Origin: Hydrogenophaga sp.
GTDB taxonomy: Bacteria > Pseudomonadota > Gammaproteobacteria > Burkholderiales > Burkholderiaceae_C
Length of the DNA: 64,000 nt
Direction: 5' to 3'
Assembly (NCBI GenBank): GCA_016741995.1
Contig: JACVCO010000004.1
Span: forward strand, 1-64,000
Part shown: positions 15,701 to 24,877 of the stretch, in pieces
Numbering within the stretch: the first letter of the stretch is position 1
Layout of the letters: each line of letters starts with the position of its first letter
Program-made: the position numbers and the translations under genes
The notes under the pieces: model-generated
Database searches by the model: none
What the model was told of the DNA's origin: nothing
The model's input: the letters and a program-made list of their open reading frames with translations, nothing else

Positions 15701-16779
15701 GCCTGGCGCAGCGCGAGTTCCAGCGCCTGCACCGGCACGCGGCCGCGGTCGATCGCGCCAGGCTGTTCGTTCTGCAACTGCACGCTGGCGCGCCATTGCT
15801 CGCCATCGGGTTGCGCGCGCACGGTGCCGGTGAGCGCGGTCTGTGGGGCCTGCGGCCAGAGCAGCGCGGCGTTGAGCCGGTGCAGGCGCAGGTCGGCCTC
15901 GGCCACGGGTTGGGCGGCCCAGGGTTGCACGCGCGCGCTGCCGGCCAGCGTGGGCGTGGCGTCGGTGCTGCCCACGGGTTCTATCTGCGCGGTGAGGTCG
16001 AGCGTGGCACCGGCGCCCGCGAGCGTGCCCTGCGCGGTGCTGCGCGCGCGCAGCGACAGCGTGCCGCCCTCGGGCACCTGGGCCGTGAGCTCGCCGCGCG
16101 CCTGCAAGCGCAGCGGCATCGGCGCCTGCGCGCCCAGCGTGGCTTGCGCCTGGTAGCGGCCCTCGGCCCACTGGAGCGAGCGCAGGTTGAGGGTGTGTGC
16201 GTCGCTCACACCCAGGCCGGGGTCGGCGCGGCCGTAGCGGTAGCTGGCGTTGATGTTGTCGATGCCGAGCGAGCCCACCGTCAGCGTGTCGATGGACAGC
16301 GAGAGCTCCACGGGCAGGGGCAGGGCGAGGCTCTCCAGCGGGGTGGATGCGCTGTCGGGTGATGGTGCGCGGGTGTCGTCCACCCGCACTCGGTCGGCGT
16401 GCAGCTGCGCAATGCGCGCCTCGCCGCGCAGCAGACCGAACCAGAAGCGCGCGCCGAGATCCAGGCGCACGCCATCGGCCTGCACATCGAGGCCGTTCTG
16501 CGTCCAGCGCAGCGAGCGCAGTTGCCCGCCACCGAACACGCTGCCTTGCACCTCGCCGGGCTCGATGCGCCCGAGCTCGGGCGCGTTCTCGTTCTGCCAC
16601 GCCAGGCCCCAGCGCAAGGCTTGCGCGAGCGAGCCTTCGGTGCTGGCCCACAGACCCAGCGCCAGCGCGCCGGCCAGCACCGCGCCCAGCAGCGTGGCGG
16701 GCAGCCAGAGCAGCGCGCGCCCGCCCCAGGCCAGGGCTTCGCGCCAGGCCGGGGGGGGGGTGCGGGGTGCGTCGCTCAT
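12745..16779 (-). CDS. tamB: Translocation and assembly module subunit TamB
   Basis: 1344 residues. An N-terminal membrane anchor (about 25-45, LLWLPATLLGAVLAGALALGLW) is followed by a very long beta-rich periplasmic region and the conserved C-terminal TamB (DUF490) domain ending NLYLSYERSLAG, VSIFYDVTRRVTVRARAG, DLIFTLSYD. TamB bridges the inner membrane to TamA at the outer membrane; the family is linked to outer-membrane protein assembly and phospholipid transport. It starts 2 bases after tamA. The first codons contain a run of ten C on the coding strand (G at 16751-16760), encoding Pro residues 8-10, which could cause slippage and frameshift. Confidence 0.93.
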   Translation of the reverse strand: MSDAPRTPPPAWREALAWGGRALLWLPATLLGAVLAGALALGLWASTEGSLAQALRWGLAWQNENAPELGRIEPGEVQGSVFGGGQLRSLRWTQNGLDVQADGVRLDLGARFWFGLLRGEARIAQLHADRVRVDDTRAPSPDSASTPLESLALPLPVELSLSIDTLTVGSLGIDNINASYRYGRADPGLGVSDAHTLNLRSLQWAEGRYQAQATLGAQAPMPLRLQARGELTAQVPEGGTLSLRARSTAQGTLAGAGATLDLTAQIEPVGSTDATPTLAGSARVQPWAAQPVAEADLRLHRLNAALLWPQAPQTALTGTVRAQPDGEQWRASVQLQNEQPGAIDRGRVPVQALELALRQAGPRWTLERLDARVAGGRLQGQGQRQAADTAAPGTASPLAALGDWQGRMQLSGIDPAQLWSTLAPAALDGELKASAVNPQAARPAVDIDARIAPAGRQPRRSAADAWRLRELALQGRWQPDADAPTRGTLTLQRARLDALDGLIDAQGRVDTTPMRAEGRLALDLPGLKARFDGTLAHADGPGALDLDITDGTRLLAWARALQNAPLIGPAVRDALAPWADASLDARAQGRLRWQGGLGALGWPGTARAAPPRIDLQLQIDRLRAQRGGDAQAIALDDSRLTLQGPPEALALTLRARGEQAPWRATLDTAGEIALATAPLDGRRGSVRLDRLQLSASAAENALRWTLNNTGVLRARWQAQAGGVDAELDAGGLRVQPQRAGGAEATPLNLAWDTLAWRAGALTTRGRLDGLPLAWVDALAASGPDGLGPLANAGLGGDLVFDGRWDFALPAQASEPPRLALTLERRSGDLAMQTDGAAFDDHTTRNQRVQAGVRTARIVVATEGPRVNAQLRWESERFGEASAEASTTLSPPDAGQPTWHWPESAPLSGRLNASLPQVGVWSVLAPPGWRVRGALRAEASVGGTRADPRFSGSLQADDLALRSLVDGIVFRGGELRATLAGERIVIERFRLEGRGGAERGGVLQASGSAEWRRVQRDGEMRREPLIELEATATKLRASSRPDRRVTVSGELRARLEGAALQLRGRLRADEALIVLPDETAPALGGDVVVRGTEYPIERSSGVRVAPDVQVSLDLGDAFQLRGHGLQTRLAGQLEVRSTPNDPAPRIVGEVRTASGTYRAYGQQLTIETGVMRFNGPYDNPGLEIVAVRPNATTQRVGVQITGSAQTPRVRLFSDPDMPDSEKLAWLVLGRPASGAGAEAAVLQQAAIALLAGSDGGPLDGGLAQALGLDALSFSGNSTNADGSTTSGALTLGKRLADNLYLSYERSLAGTLNTVSIFYDVTRRVTVRARAGSENAVDLIFTLSYD
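16751..16760. repeat. G10 homopolymer inside the 5' coding end of tamB
   Basis: Ten consecutive G on the plus strand, ten C in the tamB sense strand, within codons 7-10. Homopolymers of this length are slippage-prone and are used for phase variation in other bacteria. Sequencing error in length is an equal possibility. A change of one base would abolish TamB by frameshift. Confidence 0.6.
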
Positions 16780-16781
16780 GC

Positions 16782-18779
16782 TCAGAACACGAAACCCACG
16801 CTCAGGTGCAGGCGCAACTTGCGCGGCTCGAGGCCGTAGGCGAGGTCGACCTGCAGCGGGCCGACCGGGCTGTTGTAGCGCAGGCCGGTGCCCACGCCCC
16901 ATTGCATCTCCAGATCGCCCACGCGGTTGGCCACCGCGCCGCCGTCGATGAAGACCACGTGCTCCAGCGGCGAGCGCGTGAGGCCATCGCCGCGGACGGG
17001 GCGCTGCCATTCGAGGCTCACCACGGTCTTGTAGCGGCCCGCCAGCACGCTGCCGTCGGCCTGGCGCACCCCGATGTCGCGCAGGCCGTAGCCGCGCACG
17101 GTGTTGTCGCCGCCGGTGAGGAAAAGCTGCGTGTCGGGCACGGGCGTGTCTTCCCGCGCGATCACCGCGCCGCCTTCGAGCCGCAGCGCGAGGCGCCCGA
17201 GCTTCGGCCCGGGCCCGGGCAGGCCGGGTGTGCTGCTGCGCGGCGCGTCACCCAGCGGCAGCACGCCCAGCCAGCGCGCCTGGGTGCGGCCGAAGGGCTT
17301 GCGGTCCACGCCCAGCGTGGTGCCCACGCCAAGCTCCACCGCCAGGCCGTGGCCGCGGTTGGGTGTGATCGGGTCGTCGAAGCGCTCGCGCGACCACGCG
17401 TAGTTCGCGGTGATCGACGATTCGATGCGGCCTTTGGTGCCGGCTTCGCGCTGGCTGGGCGTGATGGTGCGCGCCCGGTCGTACTGCAGGTAGATGCTGC
17501 GGTCGTATTCCTCGCCGTCCTGCGCCTGGCCGAAGCGCGCGCGCTGGCTGGTGGTGGAGACAAGCTCGTCCTCCTGGCGCGCGGCCTGCAGCAGGGATAT
17601 CCAGCTCCAGCCGTCGCGGTTGGCGGGCGAGCGCCAGTCGGTGGCGAGCACGCTGTCCTGGCGTTCCAGGCGCAGGGTGGAGAGGGCGCGCCAGCCGAGC
17701 ACGGGCATCTGGTTGTGCGTGTGCTCGATCGAGATGCGCGCACCGTTGTCGGTGCTGCCGCCGATGCCCAGCACCAGCTTCTGGCGCTGCGCTTCGCGCA
17801 CTTGCACGCGCACCGGCAGCGGTGCCGAGCCATCGCCCGGTTCGACGAACACGAAGGCGCTCTGGAAATAGCCGCTGTCGACGAGGCGCTGCTGCGCCTG
17901 CTGCAGCCGCGCGAGGTCGTAGTCGGTGCCGGGCTCCAGGCCGGTGAGCGCGACGATGCGTTCGCTGATCGTGGCGTCGTACCGCTGCGCGCCCTCGACC
18001 TCGATCGCGCCCAGGCGCTGGCGCGGGCCGGAGTCGAGTTCGATGTACAGACGCGCACTCGCGTCCTGGCCGTCCACGTCGGCCAGGCTGGTGACGATGC
18101 GCCCACCCGGGTAGCGCAGCGCGGTGAGGCGGCGCAGCGCGGCCGATTTGGTGCGGTCCCACCCGTCTTGCGTGAAGGTCTGGCCGACGATCACCTGCAC
18201 GTCGCGTTCGATGTCCGCGCGCTGGCCGGCGGCGTCGGTGTCGTCGGTCACCGCGCCCTTGAAGCTGACCTGCACCGACGCGATGCGCGTGGCCGGGCCG
18301 GGGTCGACCTTGAGTTCGATGCGACCCAGCGGCGCCGGGCCATCGCCCGCGGCGGCCAGCGCTTCGGCGCCGGGCGGCTGCAAGGGCGCCAGCGTGAGGC
18401 GCGGCGAGAAATGGCCGCGCGTGGCCAGCAACTGGCGCGCGTTGGCGGGCAGTTCCAGCAGCAGCCGTTCGAGTTCGGCGGCATCAAGGCTGCGCTGCAG
18501 GCGGAAACGCTGGATGTCGAGGTGGCGCTCGAGCAGCTCGTTCAGCGGCTCGGGGGCGTCGATCGCGAGTTCGAAGCGCGGCGTCACGGGCGCGCGGGCG
18601 GCGCGGCGCGTGGCGGCGGGTTCGGCGGGCTCGGGCTCGTCGGCGCTGTCGGGCACCGGGGCGGGCGCGGTCACCTGGGCCACAGCGGGCAGGGCGTGCA
18701 GGCCGCACAGCAGCAGTATCGCAGGGGCGAAACGGCGCCACGCGGCCCGGCGGTAACGGGCCGGGGACGGTTCAGGCAT
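16782..18779 (-). CDS. tamA: Outer-membrane protein TamA (Omp85/BamA superfamily)
   Basis: 665 residues. A signal peptide (ILLLCGLHALPAVAQ, ends about residue 35), then a Pro/Glu-rich linker, POTRA domains (residues about 68-310) and a C-terminal beta-barrel surface-antigen domain ending with aromatic residue F (LRLHLSVGFVF). The barrel includes GGDNTVRGYGLRDIG, the conserved VRGY-type lock motif of Omp85 proteins. It cooperates with TamB, whose gene follows after 2 bases. The gene starts 6 bases after the VWA-domain gene, so it seems to be expressed with the moxR-GNAT-VWA genes. Confidence 0.92.
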   Translation of the reverse strand: MPEPSPARYRRAAWRRFAPAILLLCGLHALPAVAQVTAPAPVPDSADEPEPAEPAATRRAARAPVTPRFELAIDAPEPLNELLERHLDIQRFRLQRSLDAAELERLLLELPANARQLLATRGHFSPRLTLAPLQPPGAEALAAAGDGPAPLGRIELKVDPGPATRIASVQVSFKGAVTDDTDAAGQRADIERDVQVIVGQTFTQDGWDRTKSAALRRLTALRYPGGRIVTSLADVDGQDASARLYIELDSGPRQRLGAIEVEGAQRYDATISERIVALTGLEPGTDYDLARLQQAQQRLVDSGYFQSAFVFVEPGDGSAPLPVRVQVREAQRQKLVLGIGGSTDNGARISIEHTHNQMPVLGWRALSTLRLERQDSVLATDWRSPANRDGWSWISLLQAARQEDELVSTTSQRARFGQAQDGEEYDRSIYLQYDRARTITPSQREAGTKGRIESSITANYAWSRERFDDPITPNRGHGLAVELGVGTTLGVDRKPFGRTQARWLGVLPLGDAPRSSTPGLPGPGPKLGRLALRLEGGAVIAREDTPVPDTQLFLTGGDNTVRGYGLRDIGVRQADGSVLAGRYKTVVSLEWQRPVRGDGLTRSPLEHVVFIDGGAVANRVGDLEMQWGVGTGLRYNSPVGPLQVDLAYGLEPRKLRLHLSVGFVF

Positions 18780-18785
18780 TCGCGA

Positions 18786-19973
<1,188 letters not shown>

Positions 19974-19991
19974 GGCGATCTCCTCATGGGT

Positions 19992-20585
19992 TCAGTCGTG
20001 CCGGCCCCGCAGGTACAGCAGCTGCGCACGCGCCTCGGGCCATTCGCCCGAACGCATGCTGTACATCACCGTGTCGCGGATGGTGCCGTCGCGGCGCAGC
20101 GCGTGGCCACGGATCACGCCGTCCTTCTTCGCGCCCAGGCGCTCGATGGCTTGCTGCGACGCGAAGTTGTAGTTGTCGGTGCGCCAGCCCACCACGTGGC
20201 AGCCCAGCGTGTCGAAGGCGTGGCCCATCATGAGCAGCTTGCAGGTGGTGTTGACGTGCGAGCGTTGCACGCGCCTGGCGTACCACGTGTAGCCGATCTC
20301 CACGCGCTTCACCGCGGGCAGGATGTCGTGGTAACTGGTGCTGCCGAGCACGGTCTCGGTGGCTTCTTCGACCACCGCGAACGCAAAGCGGTGGCCTTCT
20401 TCGCGCATGCGCAGCGCGTCGTCGATGTACTGGCGCGTCTGATCGGGTTCGGGCACCGAGGTGATGCGCAGCGTCCAGAGTTCGCCATCGGCGGCCGCGG
20501 CACGCAGGCCGTCTTCGTGGCGCAGGGCCAGCGGCTCCAGCCGCACGCCGCGCTCGCTCAGAATGACCGGGCTCACGAAGCTCAT
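19992..20585 (-). CDS. GNAT family N-acetyltransferase (RimJ/RimL-like)
   Basis: 197 residues. GNAT landmarks: VRLEPLALRHEDGL at the start, VLGSTSYHDILP, VEIGYTWYARRVQRSHVNTTCKLLMMGHAF (acetyl-CoA binding helix region) and TDNYNFASQQAIERLGAKKDGV. It belongs to the RimJ/RimL-like group acting on protein N-termini or small amines; the substrate is unknown. Its ATG overlaps the moxR stop (ATGA at 20582-20585), and the VWA gene follows after 18 bases, so it is an integral member of the moxR-VWA unit. That raises the possibility that it modifies a client or component of that complex. Confidence 0.85.
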   Translation of the reverse strand: MSFVSPVILSERGVRLEPLALRHEDGLRAAAADGELWTLRITSVPEPDQTRQYIDDALRMREEGHRFAFAVVEEATETVLGSTSYHDILPAVKRVEIGYTWYARRVQRSHVNTTCKLLMMGHAFDTLGCHVVGWRTDNYNFASQQAIERLGAKKDGVIRGHALRRDGTIRDTVMYSMRSGEWPEARAQLLYLRGRHD

Positions 20586-21424
20586 CGGTTCCTCTGGTTC
20601 ATGAACACCAGTTTTTCGAACAGGGTGGTGTCCTGCTCGTTCTTGAGCAGCGCACCCACCAGCGGCGGAATGGACACCTTGTCGTCCGCGCTCTGCAGGG
20701 CCTCGAGCGGGATGTCCTCGGCCATCAGCAGCTTGAGCCAATCCAGCAGCTCGCTGGTGCTGGGCTTCTTCTTCAGGCCCGGCAGGTTGCGCACGTCGTA
20801 GAAGGTCTTCATCGCGACCTTGAGCAGGTCCTGCTTGAGCTTCGGGAAGTGCACGTCGACGATCTTCTGCATCGTCTCGGCGTCGGGGAACTTGATGTAG
20901 TGGAAGAAGCAGCGGCGCAGGAAGGCGTCGGGCAGCTCTTTCTCGTTGTTGGAGGTGATGAACACCAGCGGGCGGTGCTTGGCCTTGATGAGTTCGTGCG
21001 TTTCGTAGCAGTAGAACTCCATGCGGTCGAGCTCGCGCAGCAGGTCGTTCGGGAATTCGATGTCGGCCTTGTCGATTTCGTCGATCAGCAGCGCGACCGG
21101 CTGCTCGGCCGTGAAGGCCTGCCAGAGCACGCCCTTGACGATGTAGTTGTGGATGTCCTTGACCCGCTCGTCGCCCAGTTGCGAATCGCGCAGGCGGCTC
21201 ACGGCGTCGTACTCGTACAGGCCCTGCTGGGCCTTGGTGGTGCTTTTGATGTGCCACTGCAGCAGCGGCATGTCCAGCGCCTGGGCCACTTCCTCGGCCA
21301 GCATGGTCTTGCCGGTGCCGGGCTCGCCCTTGACGAGCAGCGGGCGCTTGAGGGTGATGGCGGCGTTGACCGCCAGCATCAGGTCCTGCGTGGCGACGTA
21401 GTTCTCGGAACCCTGGAATCTCAT
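20582..21424 (-). CDS. MoxR family AAA+ ATPase
   Basis: 280 residues. Walker A GEPGTGKT (about 38-45), Walker B LLIDEIDKAD, sensor 1 region VFITSNNEKELPDAFLRRC. Length and motifs match MoxR-type ATPases. It should act with the VWA protein downstream, in a chaperone or metal-insertion role known for several MoxR/VWA pairs. It is the first gene of a leftward run with GNAT, VWA, tamA and tamB, all overlapping or closely spaced. It is divergent from the cytochrome c4 gene. Confidence 0.9.
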   Translation of the reverse strand: MRFQGSENYVATQDLMLAVNAAITLKRPLLVKGEPGTGKTMLAEEVAQALDMPLLQWHIKSTTKAQQGLYEYDAVSRLRDSQLGDERVKDIHNYIVKGVLWQAFTAEQPVALLIDEIDKADIEFPNDLLRELDRMEFYCYETHELIKAKHRPLVFITSNNEKELPDAFLRRCFFHYIKFPDAETMQKIVDVHFPKLKQDLLKVAMKTFYDVRNLPGLKKKPSTSELLDWLKLLMAEDIPLEALQSADDKVSIPPLVGALLKNEQDTTLFEKLVFMNQRNR

Positions 21425-21503
21425 GGGAAGCGGCCTCGGGATGGCGGCGCGGGCTGCCCGCGCGCGGGACTCGGGATGTGGCCGGGAGAGCGGCGACCGC
21501 TCC

Positions 21504-21509
21504 TATAAT
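21504..21509 (+). promoter_or_regulatory. TATAAT -10 element ahead of the cytochrome c4 gene
   Basis: A perfect TATAAT, 43 bases before the ATG at 21553, in otherwise GC-rich sequence. No good TTGACA-like -35 was found at the proper distance. It probably drives the dihaem cytochrome gene. Confidence 0.5.
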
Positions 21510-21552
21510 CCGCGGTTGATCTTTCCTGGCCGTTCTTCATTGTGCTAGCAAA

Positions 21553-22221
21553 ATGACCCCACTGCTGAACCCGATCGCCCGTACCCTTGTCGCCGCTGCG
21601 ACGCTGTTTGTCGCTGCCGCGTCGGCCCAGGCGCAAGGCGTCACCGGCGACGTGGAGGCGGGCCACAAGAAGGCCGAAATGTGCATCGGCTGCCACGGCA
21701 TCAAGGGCTACCAGAACAGCTTCCCCGAGATCCACAAGGTGCCCATGATTTCGGGCCAGTCGGGCCCGTACATCGTGGCGGCGCTCAAGGCCTACCAGAA
21801 GGGCGACCGCAAGCACCCGTCCATGCGCGGCATCGCGGGCTCGCTGTCCGAGCAGGACATGGCCGACCTCGCGGCTTTCTACGCCGGCCAGGCCGGCCCG
21901 AAGGCGCCCGAGGCGGTGCCCGCCGCGAGCGTCGATGTGGCGGCCCTGCTGACCAAAGGCGGCTGCATTTCCTGCCACGGGGCGAACTTCAGCACCCCGA
22001 TCGATCCGAGCTACCCCAAGATCGGTGGCCAGCACGCCGACTACCTGTTCGTGGCACTCAAGTCCTACACGGTCGAGGGCAACCACGTGGTCGGCCGCAG
22101 CAACGGCATCATGGCCGGCATCGCCAAGCAGTACAGCCCGGCCGAAATGCGCGCCATGTCCAAGTACCTCAGCACCGTCAAGGGCGAGATGCAGACCGTG
22201 CCGCAACCGCGCTTCCGCTGA
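21553..22221 (+). CDS. Dihaem cytochrome c4-type protein
   Basis: 222 residues with a signal peptide (ends about ASAQAQ, residue 28). Two haem c sites: CIGCH at 44-48 and CISCH at 138-142, each followed by downstream Met candidates for axial ligation (M65 in KVPMISGQ; a later Met near the second haem). Tandem similar halves are typical of cytochrome c4, a periplasmic electron donor to terminal oxidases. The haem-copper oxidase operon 6.5 kb downstream is a plausible partner. It is a single-gene unit with its own -10 element and a strong terminator. Confidence 0.9.
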   Translation: MTPLLNPIARTLVAAATLFVAAASAQAQGVTGDVEAGHKKAEMCIGCHGIKGYQNSFPEIHKVPMISGQSGPYIVAALKAYQKGDRKHPSMRGIAGSLSEQDMADLAAFYAGQAGPKAPEAVPAASVDVAALLTKGGCISCHGANFSTPIDPSYPKIGGQHADYLFVALKSYTVEGNHVVGRSNGIMAGIAKQYSPAEMRAMSKYLSTVKGEMQTVPQPRFR

Positions 22222-22236
22222 TGCCGCGTCACCCCG

Positions 22237-22266
22237 AAAAAAGCCGCTCTTCGAGCGGCTTTTTTT
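22237..22266 (+). terminator. Rho-independent terminator after the cytochrome c4 gene
   Basis: AGCCGCT and AGCGGCT arms around a CTTCG loop, preceded by six A and followed by seven T. Symmetric flanks mean it could stop transcription from both sides, also serving the leftward DUF1841 gene that ends at 22275. Confidence 0.9.
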
Positions 22267-22274
22267 GTTGGGCA

Positions 22275-22709
22275 TCAGTCGCTGGTGGCGCGCCGGCGCA
22301 CGGCGTCGATGTAGGCCTGCCCGTCGGGCGGGCGGCCGGCGCGCTGGCTTTCCCAGAGCATCGTGCCCAGGCATTCCATGGCCTCGTGGTGGGCGGCGTG
22401 CAGATCACCGCGGCGCGCCGTCAGCAACTCGACGGCCTGACGGATGCCCGGCGGCTGGTCGATGCTGCATTGCTCGCTGATCGACAAGTGCATCGACAGG
22501 TGCAGGAAGGGGTTTTCGCGCGCGGCATCGGGTTGGCTCAGGCGGGCCACGGCGGCCTCGGCATCGGCGAGTTCCTCGTGGTACTCGGGGTGTTCGGCGA
22601 TCCATTGCGCCGCGAGCGATTCCAGTGCGTCCAGCGGCTGGCCGTCGCGCTGCTTGGTGAAGGCGCCGCAGAAGAAGCGGCGCACGTCGGCTTGGGAGGG
22701 GTTGAACAT
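22275..22709 (-). CDS. DUF1841 family protein
   Basis: 144 residues. FNPSQADVRRFFCGAF near the start and HPEYHEELADAEAA, NPFLHLSMHLSISEQ in the middle are the signature of DUF1841, a conserved cytosolic protein family of Beta- and Gammaproteobacteria with unknown function. Its histidine-rich central segment could bind metal, which is speculation. The ATG at 22709 is the only sensible start. It follows the TRIC channel gene by 20 bases on the same strand. Confidence 0.85.
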   Translation of the reverse strand: MFNPSQADVRRFFCGAFTKQRDGQPLDALESLAAQWIAEHPEYHEELADAEAAVARLSQPDAARENPFLHLSMHLSISEQCSIDQPPGIRQAVELLTARRGDLHAAHHEAMECLGTMLWESQRAGRPPDGQAYIDAVRRRATSD

Positions 22710-22729
22710 GCGTGGATTGTCCCGCGGGC

Positions 22730-23368
22730 TCAAAGACGCCACGGCGGCAGTTGCCAATCGCGCCAGAGCGCCAGCCCGCGCAGCCCCGCCGTGACACCCA
22801 CGCAAGCCACCAGCGCCACCCAGCCGGGCGCCTGAACCGACCACAGGCCCACATAGACCCAGCCACCCGCGAAGGCGCACACCGCGTAGGGCCGGTGGTC
22901 GCGAAAGGCACTGGGGATCTGGTTGCAGACCACGTCGCGCAGCACGCCACCGGCCACGCCGGTGACGATGCCCATGAGCACGGCCACGAGAGCCGGCATG
23001 TCCAGCATCAGGGCCTGGTGCGCCCCGGTGGCCGTGAACAGGCCCAGGCCCAGCGCGTCGGGCCACTGCATGGCGCGCTCGGTCACGTCGAAGTGGCGCG
23101 TGCGCAGGAACAGCATGGCCAGCACGCCCAGGGCCAGAACACCCCACAGCAGTTCGACGTGGCGCACCCAGAAGAAGGGGCGCTGGTCGAGCAGCAGATC
23201 GCGCAAGGTGCCACCGCCGAAGGCGGCGAGAAAACCCACGACCACCACGCCCACCGCGTCGAGCCGCTTGCGAGCGCCCTCGAGGATGCCGGAGAGCGCA
23301 AAAGCGGCCGTCGCCGACAGCTCCACCAGCAGCCTCAGGGTTTCCCCCCACAATGTCACGTTTTGCAT
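22730..23368 (-). CDS. Trimeric intracellular cation (TRIC/UPF0126) channel family protein
   Basis: 212 residues, about seven hydrophobic segments. Two internal repeats carry the family signature: FAALSG-like AAFALSGILEGARKRLDAVGV with FLAAFGGGTLRDLLLDQRPFFW, and GLGLFTATGAHQAL with MGIVTGVAGGVLRDVVCNQIPSAF. The paired GGxxRD motifs are characteristic. Bacterial members conduct monovalent cations in structural studies; earlier annotation is YicG. I chose the ATG at 23368, because residues before it are not conserved. It is divergent from the TauE/SafE gene with 16 bases between the starts. Confidence 0.87.
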   Translation of the reverse strand: MQNVTLWGETLRLLVELSATAAFALSGILEGARKRLDAVGVVVVGFLAAFGGGTLRDLLLDQRPFFWVRHVELLWGVLALGVLAMLFLRTRHFDVTERAMQWPDALGLGLFTATGAHQALMLDMPALVAVLMGIVTGVAGGVLRDVVCNQIPSAFRDHRPYAVCAFAGGWVYVGLWSVQAPGWVALVACVGVTAGLRGLALWRDWQLPPWRL

Positions 23369-23384
23369 CGCCGGATTGTCCCCT

Positions 23385-24143
23385 GTGTCCTCGCTGCCCC
23401 TGATCACCGACCCCTACTTCTATGCCGTGGCCGTGCCCGCGGTGATCCTGCTGGGTGTCAGCAAGAGCGGCTTCGGCGCCGGCTTCGGCTCGCTGGCCGT
23501 GCCCATGATGGCGCTGGCCGTCACGGTGCCGCAGGCCGCGGCCATCCTGATGCCGGTGCTGCTGGTGATGGATCTGCTGGGCATGGCGGCCTTTCGCAAC
23601 AACGTGGACCGGCGCCTCTTGATGTTCCTGCTGCCGTTCGGGTTGTTGGGCGTGGTGATCGGCACCCTGCTGTTCAAGTGGCTCGATGCACATGTGGTGG
23701 CCGGCATCGTCGGCGTGTTCACCCTCGCGTTCCTGGCCCAGCGTCTGGTGTTTCCGCCCCGGCCCGACAGCGCGCCGCCGCCGCGCTGGGTGGGCGCCAT
23801 CCTCACCGCCGCTTCGGGCTTCACGAGCTTCATCGCCCACGCGGGCGGGCCACCGATCAACGCCTACGTGATCCCGATGCGCCTGTCGCCCGTGCTGTTC
23901 ACGGGCACCATGGCCTTCTTCTTCTTCTTCGTGAACCTGGCCAAGTGGGCGCCCTATGCCTGGCTGGGGCTGATCGACCTGCGCAACATGAGCACCTCGC
24001 TCGTGCTGCTGCCATTGGCGCCCATCGGGGTGTGGATCGGGGTGCGCATCGCCCACCGCATTCGCCCCGTGCTGTTTTACCGCCTCATCCACATCGGCAT
24101 GTTCCTCACGGGCTGCAAGCTGGTGTGGGACGCGCTGGCCTGA
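23385..24143 (+). CDS. TauE/SafE family sulfite/anion exporter
   Basis: 252 residues from a GTG start at 23385; there is no suitable ATG. About eight hydrophobic helices. The signature GVSKSGFGAGFGSLAVPMMAL near residues 21-41 and FTSFIAHAGGPPINAYV mid-protein are those of TauE/SafE (DUF81) transporters, which export sulfite, sulfoacetate or related organic anions. The substrate is unknown. It is divergent from the TRIC gene. The start region is short, so the two divergent promoters must overlap. Confidence 0.87.
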   Translation: MSSLPLITDPYFYAVAVPAVILLGVSKSGFGAGFGSLAVPMMALAVTVPQAAAILMPVLLVMDLLGMAAFRNNVDRRLLMFLLPFGLLGVVIGTLLFKWLDAHVVAGIVGVFTLAFLAQRLVFPPRPDSAPPPRWVGAILTAASGFTSFIAHAGGPPINAYVIPMRLSPVLFTGTMAFFFFFVNLAKWAPYAWLGLIDLRNMSTSLVLLPLAPIGVWIGVRIAHRIRPVLFYRLIHIGMFLTGCKLVWDALA

Positions 24144-24206
24144 GTAACATAGCGCGCAACCGTTGTGCCAGTACCGGCCCCAGGGGCCGCAAGCCGAGGA
24201 GACGAC

Positions 24207-24824
24207 ATGCCGATCGTGGTGGTTGCGAATCCGAAGGGGGGCGTGGGCAAGTCCACGCTGTCGACCAACGTGGCGGGCTACTTTGCCCGCCAGGGCCATC
24301 ACGTCATGCTGGGCGACATTGATCGCCAGCAGTCTTCGGGCCTGTGGCTCTCGCTGCGGCCCCCGCAGGCGCGCCCGATCCAGACCTGGGAGATCTCGCA
24401 CGACCTGATCGCGCGCCCGCCGAAGGAGGCAACGCACGTGGTGCTCGACACGCCCGCCGGCCTGCACGGCTGGCGTTTCAAGGACGTGCTCAAGTTCGCC
24501 AACAAGGTCATCGTGCCGCTGCAGCCGAGCATCTTCGACATCTACGCCACGCGCGCCTTCCTTGACGAGCTCGCCGAGACGCGCCGCGCCAGCAAGCTCG
24601 ACGTCGGCATCGTCGGCATGCGGGTGGACCCGCGGACCATCGCCGCCGACAAGCTGGCCGAATTCGTGGGGGGCCTGGGCCTGCCGGTGCTGGGCTACCT
24701 GCGCGACACGCAGAACTACATCCACCTGGCCGCGCGGGGGCTCACGCTGTTCGATGTCGCGCCCGGCCGGGTCGAGAAAGACCTGCAGCAATGGGAAGGC
24801 ATTTGCCGCTGGCTCGACCAGTGA
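24207..24824 (+). CDS. ParA/MinD-family ATPase without a ParB partner
   Basis: 205 residues. A deviant Walker A KGGVGKST at 10-17, followed by LGDIDRQQSSGLWL (A' motif; D-x-D) and VVLDTPAG (Walker B). Length and architecture fit small ParA-like proteins (VirC1/MipZ class) that position cargo on the nucleoid or membrane. No parB, minC/minE or plasmid replication gene is next to it, so its cargo is unknown. An AGGAG ribosome binding site precedes the ATG. It is followed by a MaoC gene on the same strand 53 bases later. Confidence 0.85.
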   Translation: MPIVVVANPKGGVGKSTLSTNVAGYFARQGHHVMLGDIDRQQSSGLWLSLRPPQARPIQTWEISHDLIARPPKEATHVVLDTPAGLHGWRFKDVLKFANKVIVPLQPSIFDIYATRAFLDELAETRRASKLDVGIVGMRVDPRTIAADKLAEFVGGLGLPVLGYLRDTQNYIHLAARGLTLFDVAPGRVEKDLQQWEGICRWLDQ

Positions 24825-24877
24825 GCCCTGTCGCCGCGCCGACAGCCCGCGCCGGGCGACCCGCCTAGAGTGGGCGC

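Noticed and set aside
12718-16362. Very long plus-strand open frame (over 1200 codons) opposite tamB
   Set aside because: Composition is Ala/Gly/Arg/His-rich with no motifs, as expected from the antisense of a GC-rich gene. The opposite strand encodes a full TamB.
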